NCBI RefSeq assembly: GCF_002151125.1
Contig: NZ_MDJZ01000015.1
Location: 186,001-250,000 of the forward strand
Length of the DNA stretch: 64,000 nt
DNA from: Clavibacter michiganensis
GTDB taxonomy: Bacteria > Actinomycetota > Actinomycetes > Actinomycetales > Microbacteriaceae
Reading direction: 5' to 3'
How positions within the stretch are numbered: the first letter of the stretch is position 1; the number at the start of each line of letters is the position of its first letter. Shown here in pieces: positions 59,233 through 64,000 of the stretch. Below the pieces are notes generated by a model. That model did no database searches. It was not told the origin of the DNA and saw only the letters and a list, made by a program, of their open reading frames with translations. Position numbers and translations under genes: made by a program.

Positions 59233-62200
59233 ATGACCTACCCCCGTCCCGTCCCCGACGACCCGGGCGCGCCCGACCAGGTCGCCGCGAGCCCCCGCTT
59301 CCCGGACGTCGAGAAGGGCATCCTCGCGTTCTGGAAGCGCGACGACACCTTCCGCGCCTCCGTCGAGCGGCGCGAGGGATGCGACGAGTGGGTCTTCTAC
59401 GACGGCCCGCCGTTCGCCAACGGCCTCCCGCACTACGGGCACCTCCTCACCGGCTACGCCAAGGACGCCTTCCCGCGCTTCCAGACCATGCGCGGCAAGC
59501 AGGTCCACCGCCGCTTCGGCTGGGACACGCACGGCCTGCCCGCCGAGCTCGAGGCGATGCGCCAGCTCGGGATCACCGAGAAGAGCGAGATCGAGGAGAT
59601 GGGCGTCGAGCAGTTCAACGCCGTCGCCCGTCGTTCGGTGCTCGAGTACACGGGGGAGTGGGAGGACTACGTCACCCGCTCGGCCCGTTGGGTCGACTTC
59701 GAGGACGACTACAAGACGCTCGACCTCGACTTCATGGAGTCGGTGATCTGGGCCTTCAAGCAGCTGCACGAGAAGGGCCTCGCCTACGAGGGCTTCCGCG
59801 TGCTGCCGTACTGCTGGCACGACCAGACCCCCCTGAGCAACCACGAGCTTCGGATGGACGACGACGTCTACCGCATGCGCCAGGACCAGTCGGTCACCGT
59901 CACGTTCCCGCTCGTCGGCGCCAAGGCCGAGTCGCTCGGCCTCACCGCCGTGCGCGCGCTCGCCTGGACGACGACGCCCTGGACCCTGCCCACCAACATG
60001 GCGCTCGCGGTCGGCCCCGACATCACCTACGCCGTGGTGCCCGCCGGGCCCGCCGGCGCGCCCGACTCCGAGGCGCCCGACTCGCTGCCCCGGGAGTCGT
60101 CGGTGCAGCTCGCGGCCGAGGTGCTCGGATCCGAGTACCTCATCGCCCAGGACCTCGTCGGCAACTACGCCAAGGACCTCGGCTACGCATCTGCCGACGA
60201 GGCCCGCGCCGCCGTGTCCCGCACCGTGCTCGGCCGCCAGCTCGAGGGCGTCTCCTACGACCGGCTGTGGGACTTCTACGCCGACGTCGAGCGCTTCGGC
60301 ACGGAGAACGCGTGGCAGGTGCTCGTCGCCGACTACGTCACGACCACCGACGGCACCGGCATCGTCCACCAGGCCCCGGCCTACGGCGAGGAGGACCAGC
60401 AGGTCTGCGCCGCCGCCGGGATCCCCGTGATCCTGTCCCTCGACGAGGGCGGCCGCTTCGTCGACACCGTGCCCGAGGTCGCGGGCGAGCTGTGGTCGGA
60501 CGCCGGCAGGACGCTCACGCGCATGCTCAAGGCGCAGGGACGCCTCATCCGCCAGGCCAGCTACGAGCACTCCTACCCGCACTGCTGGCGCTGCAAGAAC
60601 CCCCTCATCTACAAGGCGGTGTCGAGCTGGTTCGTGCGCGTCACCGACTTCCGCGACGACATGGTGCGCCTCAACCAGGACATCGAGTGGACGCCGGAGA
60701 ACGTCAAGGACGGCCAGTTCGGCAAGTGGATCGGGAACGCCCGCGACTGGTCGATCAGCCGCAACCGGTTCTGGGGCAGCCCCATCCCGGTGTGGAAGAG
60801 CGACGACCCGGCCTACCCGCGCGTCGACGTGTACGGCAGCCTCGACGAGCTCGAGGCGGACTTCGGCGTGCGCCCCACCGACCTCCACCGGCCGTTCATC
60901 GACCGGCTCACGCGTCCCAACCCCGACGACCCGACCGGCAAGAGCACCATGCGCCGCATCGAGGACGTGCTCGACGTCTGGTTCGACTCCGGGTCCATGC
61001 CCTTCGCGCAGGTGCACTACCCGTTCGAGAACCGCGAGTGGTTCGACGAGCACAGCCCGGCGGACTTCATCGTCGAGTACATCGGCCAGACCCGCGGCTG
61101 GTTCTACACGCTGCACGCGCTCTCGACCGCGCTCTTCGACCGGCCCGCGTTCTCGAGCGTCGTCAGCCACGGCATCGTGCTCGGCAACGACGGCCAGAAG
61201 ATGTCGAAGTCGCTGCGCAACTACCCGGACGTCAACGAGGTGTTCGACCGCGACGGATCCGACGCCATGCGCTGGTTCCTCCTCGCGAGCCCCGTGCTCC
61301 GCGGCGGCAACCTCGTGGTCACCGAGGAGGGCATCCGCGAGGGCGTCCGCCAGGTGCTGCTCCCGCTCTGGAGCACGTGGTACTTCTTCTCGCTCTACGC
61401 CAACTCCGCGCAGCCCGGGGGATACGAGGCGCGCCGCGACACGACGAGCGACGACGTGCTGGACCGCTACATCCTGGCCCGCACGCGCCGGCTCGTCACC
61501 GAGGTCACCGAGCACATGACCGCGCTCGACTCGACGCTGGCCGCGGCCTCGCTCCGCGACTTCGCCGACGTGCTCACCAACTGGTACGTGCGTCGCAGCC
61601 GCGACCGCTTCTGGACGGGCACGGAGGCGGGCGACACGCGCGCCTTCGACACGCTCTACACGGTCCTCGAGACCGTGACGCGCGTCGCTGCTCCGCTGCT
61701 CCCGCTCGTCTCCGAGCGGATCTGGAAGGACCTCACGGGCGGGCGCAGCGTCCACCTGGAGGACTGGCCCGAGCCCGACGACCTGCCGGCGGACGACCGC
61801 CTCGTCGAGGTGATGGACCGCGTGCGACAGGTCGCGTCGACCGCGCTCTCGCTCCGCAAGCAGTCCGGCCTCCGCGTGCGCCAGCCGCTGGCGCGCCTCA
61901 CGGTCGTGAGCGACGACGCCGACGGGCTCGCGCGCTTCGAGGACATCCTCCGCGACGAGCTCAACGTGAAGGCCGTCTCCGTCGAGGAGCTGACCCCGAC
62001 GAGCGCGGCTGACGCGGGCATCACCCGCCGGCTCACCGTCAACGCGCGCGTCGCCGGGCCCCGCCTCGGCAAGGGCGTGCAGCAGGTGATCCAGGCCGCC
62101 CGCGCCGGGGACTGGACGGAGGCCGACGGCGAGGTCGTCGCGGGCGGCGTGCCGCTCGTGGCCGGCGAGTACGAGCTCGTGCTGGAGGTGGCGGGCGACC

Positions 62201-62535
62201 GCGCCGACCAGGCGCTCGCGCTGCTGCCGGGCGGCGGCTTCCTGCTGCTCGACACCGCGCTCACGCCCGAGCTCGAGGCCGAGGGCCTCGCGCGCGACGT
62301 CGTGCGGAACGTCCAGGACGCGCGGAAGGGCGCGGGGCTCGACGTGAGCGACCGCATCTCCCTCGTGATCCGGCTGGACGCCGCGGGCGCCGAGCAGGCC
62401 GAGCGGTTCCGCGACCTCATCGCGCGTGAGACCCTGGCGGTGGCGCTGCGGATCGACGCGGACGCCCAGGCGACGGAGTCCGGCATCACCGTCGGCGGCG
62501 GATCGCCCCTGTACATCGAGGTGGAGCGAGCATGA
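59233..62535 (+). CDS. ileS: Isoleucyl-tRNA synthetase, type 2 (eukaryotic-like)
   Basis: Class I synthetase charging tRNA-Ile. 1,100 residues. The HIGH motif reads HYGH (residues 67-70) in [16 protein letters not shown], and the KMSKS loop is KMSKS at 656-660. [14 protein letters not shown] and the CP1 editing domain with TTPWTLPTN follow the IleRS2 pattern seen in eukaryotes and many actinobacteria. The ATG at 59233 follows AGGAG by 5 nt; a two-codon ATG-CCA-TGA frame overlaps it. Cytoplasmic. Regulated by the upstream T-box; coupled to folC by a 4-nt overlap. Confidence 0.96.
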   Translation: MTYPRPVPDDPGAPDQVAASPRFPDVEKGILAFWKRDDTFRASVERREGCDEWVFYDGPPFANGLPHYGHLLTGYAKDAFPRFQTMRGKQVHRRFGWDTHGLPAELEAMRQLGITEKSEIEEMGVEQFNAVARRSVLEYTGEWEDYVTRSARWVDFEDDYKTLDLDFMESVIWAFKQLHEKGLAYEGFRVLPYCWHDQTPLSNHELRMDDDVYRMRQDQSVTVTFPLVGAKAESLGLTAVRALAWTTTPWTLPTNMALAVGPDITYAVVPAGPAGAPDSEAPDSLPRESSVQLAAEVLGSEYLIAQDLVGNYAKDLGYASADEARAAVSRTVLGRQLEGVSYDRLWDFYADVERFGTENAWQVLVADYVTTTDGTGIVHQAPAYGEEDQQVCAAAGIPVILSLDEGGRFVDTVPEVAGELWSDAGRTLTRMLKAQGRLIRQASYEHSYPHCWRCKNPLIYKAVSSWFVRVTDFRDDMVRLNQDIEWTPENVKDGQFGKWIGNARDWSISRNRFWGSPIPVWKSDDPAYPRVDVYGSLDELEADFGVRPTDLHRPFIDRLTRPNPDDPTGKSTMRRIEDVLDVWFDSGSMPFAQVHYPFENREWFDEHSPADFIVEYIGQTRGWFYTLHALSTALFDRPAFSSVVSHGIVLGNDGQKMSKSLRNYPDVNEVFDRDGSDAMRWFLLASPVLRGGNLVVTEEGIREGVRQVLLPLWSTWYFFSLYANSAQPGGYEARRDTTSDDVLDRYILARTRRLVTEVTEHMTALDSTLAAASLRDFADVLTNWYVRRSRDRFWTGTEAGDTRAFDTLYTVLETVTRVAAPLLPLVSERIWKDLTGGRSVHLEDWPEPDDLPADDRLVEVMDRVRQVASTALSLRKQSGLRVRQPLARLTVVSDDADGLARFEDILRDELNVKAVSVEELTPTSAADAGITRRLTVNARVAGPRLGKGVQQVIQAARAGDWTEADGEVVAGGVPLVAGEYELVLEVAGDRADQALALLPGGGFLLLDTALTPELEAEGLARDVVRNVQDARKGAGLDVSDRISLVIRLDAAGAEQAERFRDLIARETLAVALRIDADAQATESGITVGGGSPLYIEVERA

Positions 62536-64000
62536 GCGACCAGCAGGGCGGACGGCCCTTCGACGACGACGAGCCCCGGCGCGACGACGACTTCGAGCCG
62601 GAGACGGACGAGGGCGTCGACGCCGCGGCGCGCGCCCTCGACCCCGACGTCGACGGCCTGAGCGACGACCAGCTCTTCGCCGACGACGCGGCGGAGCTCC
62701 GCCGCGAGGCGGAGCAGTCGATCGTCGCCGGCCGCGAGGTCGACGACGAGAACTACTTCGAGCGGGAGGGCGACGCCGTTTACCAGGCGCTCCTCGCCCG
62801 CGTGGGGGAGCAGGCGCCGCAGCCGCGCCTCGCCGCGACGCGACGCGTGGTCGAGCTGCTGGGCGACCCGCAGCGCGCCTACAAGATCGTGCACGTCACG
62901 GGCACCAACGGGAAGACGTCGACCAGCCGGATCGCCGAGAGCATCCTGCGCGCCGCCGGGCTCCGCACGGGCCTGTTCACGAGCCCGCACCTCGTGCGCC
63001 TGAACGAGCGCATCGTCGTCGACGGCGAGCCGATCACCGACGAGGCGCTCAGCCGCAACTGGGCCGACGTGGAGCCGTTCATCGACCTCGTGGACCAGGA
63101 GCTCGTCGCCGCGGGCGAGGAGCCCGTCACCTTCTTCGAGGCGCTCACGGTGCTCGCGTTCGCGTCGTTCGCCGACGCGCCCGTGGACGTCGCCGTGATC
63201 GAGGTCGGCATGGGCGGCGAGTGGGACAGCACCAACGTCGGCGACGGCCAGGTCGCGGTCTTCACGCCCGTGTCCCTCGACCACACCCAGCGGCTCGGAT
63301 CCACGGTCGCGGAGATCGCGCGCACGAAGTCCGGCATCGTGAAGCCCGCCTCCGACGTCGTCTCCAGCGCGCAGGCGCCCGAGGTCGTCGCCGAGCTGAC
63401 GCGCGCCGCCGAGCTGACCGAGTCCACGTGGTCGATGGAGGGGGACCGGTTCCGCCTCCTCGACACGACGCTCGCCGTCGGCGGCCAGGTCATCTCCGTG
63501 CAGGGCCTCGCGGGCACCTACCGCGATGTGTTCCTGCCGATGTTCGGCGCGCACCAGGCGCAGAACGCCGCGGTCGCGATCGCCGCGGTCGAGTCGTTCC
63601 TCGGCGGCGGCGACCACGCCATCCACGACGACGTGCTCGCCGAGGGACTCGCCACCGCCACGAGCCCCGGCCGCCTGCAGGTCGTCGGCACCGAGCCCAC
63701 CGTGCTCGTGGACGCCGCGCACAACCCCGCGGGCGCCGCGTCCCTCGCGGCCGCGCTCCCCGTCTACTTCACCTTCGACCGCGTGACCGCCGTCATCGGC
63801 GTGCTCGCGGACAAGGACGCGGAGGGCATCGTGCGCGAGCTCGCACCCGTCGTCGACCACTTCATCGTCACGCGATCCGCCTCCGAGCGGTCGGTGGATC
63901 CCGACGAGCTGGCGCGCATCGTCGTCGGCGTCGTCGGCCGCGACCGCGTCACGGTCGAGCCCGACCTCCGCACCGCCCTCGACGACGCGCGCGACTCCGC
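62532..64000 (+). CDS. folC: Folylpolyglutamate synthase / dihydrofolate synthase (cut by right edge)
   Basis: Adds glutamates to folates, and condenses dihydropteroate with glutamate. The ATG overlaps the ileS stop (ATGA). An acidic, probably disordered N-terminus of about 75 residues ([18 protein letters not shown]) precedes the Mur-ligase-like core: [20 protein letters not shown] is the P-loop (near residue 119), [13 protein letters not shown] and [12 protein letters not shown] follow, and [15 protein letters not shown] marks the C-terminal domain. 489 residues are visible; the last tens of residues lie beyond the window. Confidence 0.95.
   Translation, partial: MSDQQGGRPFDDDEPRRDDDFEPETDEGVDAAARALDPDVDGLSDDQLFADDAAELRREAEQSIVAGREVDDENYFEREGDAVYQALLARVGEQAPQPRLAATRRVVELLGDPQRAYKIVHVTGTNGKTSTSRIAESILRAAGLRTGLFTSPHLVRLNERIVVDGEPITDEALSRNWADVEPFIDLVDQELVAAGEEPVTFFEALTVLAFASFADAPVDVAVIEVGMGGEWDSTNVGDGQVAVFTPVSLDHTQRLGSTVAEIARTKSGIVKPASDVVSSAQAPEVVAELTRAAELTESTWSMEGDRFRLLDTTLAVGGQVISVQGLAGTYRDVFLPMFGAHQAQNAAVAIAAVESFLGGGDHAIHDDVLAEGLATATSPGRLQVVGTEPTVLVDAAHNPAGAASLAAALPVYFTFDRVTAVIGVLADKDAEGIVRELAPVVDHFIVTRSASERSVDPDELARIVVGVVGRDRVTVEPDLRTALDDARDS

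Overview
The window is high-GC (roughly 70% or more) actinobacterial chromosome. Gene content and order (treXYZ, tig-clpP1-clpP2, ettA, ileS T-box, GTP-dependent PEP carboxykinase, Rv2466c-like oxidoreductase) point to Microbacteriaceae, most likely Clavibacter or a close relative. That assignment is inference from protein similarity recalled by eye; no database was searched. Genes are densely packed: no gap without a gene exceeds 300 bases, and the largest (58990-59232) is filled by a T-box leader. I see no insertion sequence, prophage, CRISPR array or rRNA.

Layout. 1-7683 (minus): a UDP-glucose dehydrogenase cut by the left edge, then the overlapping glgX-treY-treZ operon that converts glycogen or maltodextrin to trehalose. 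7890-12315 (plus): a GerW/YtfJ-like protein, then a TPP riboswitch controlling the ykoEDC thiamine-precursor ECF transporter, followed by a small P-loop kinase and a short hypothetical gene. 12421-16294: a mini zinc metallopeptidase, tRNA-His, oligoribonuclease, a small membrane protein, a thioredoxin-like protein, tRNA-Arg, nadE and two uncharacterised genes. 16465-22852: msrA, a Thr/Ser-repeat protein, an overlapping SSB-like/MarR/lipoprotein unit, ettA, two hotdog thioesterases and a hypothetical protein. 22897-29663: truncated haemoglobin with an MscS channel, pepN, an Rv2466c-like oxidoreductase, rpiB and a Nei-type glycosylase. 29745-35993 (minus): dps and a 1,869-residue multispanning membrane protein. 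36142-42160: tRNA-Gly, tRNA-Pro, trigger factor, clpP1, clpP2 and clpX, with an sfnG-type flavin monooxygenase inverted between clpP2 and clpX. 42246-50670: M3 peptidase, methyltransferase, valS with two overlapping small genes, and pckG. 50782-64000: a RamB-type regulator divergent from pckG, a four-gene oligopeptide-type ABC importer, a TetR regulator, a methyltransferase, and the T-box-ileS-folC unit, with folC cut by the right edge.

Functional themes: carbon storage and stress protection (trehalose, Dps, MsrA, MscS), cofactor supply (thiamine precursor uptake, NAD, folate), protein quality control (trigger factor, ClpXP, peptidases), and translation (three synthetase or tRNA-linked loci). 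Two RNA switches are clear: the TPP riboswitch near 8343-8433 and the ileS T-box near 59031-59230.

The most striking regulatory pattern is a TANNNT box (mostly TAGGCT, TAGGAT or TAGATT) lying exactly 6-7 nt before many start codons, which predicts many leaderless transcripts. Other notable signals are a tandem 14-nt repeat upstream of clpP1 that resembles a ClgR operator, inverted repeats in the pckG/ramB-like and transporter/TetR intergenic regions, and an apparent excess of GGATCC across genes and gaps. I found no clearly undescribed multi-gene system. The best candidates for something new are the SSB-like/MarR/lipoprotein overlap unit and the GerW-like protein in a presumed non-sporulating host.
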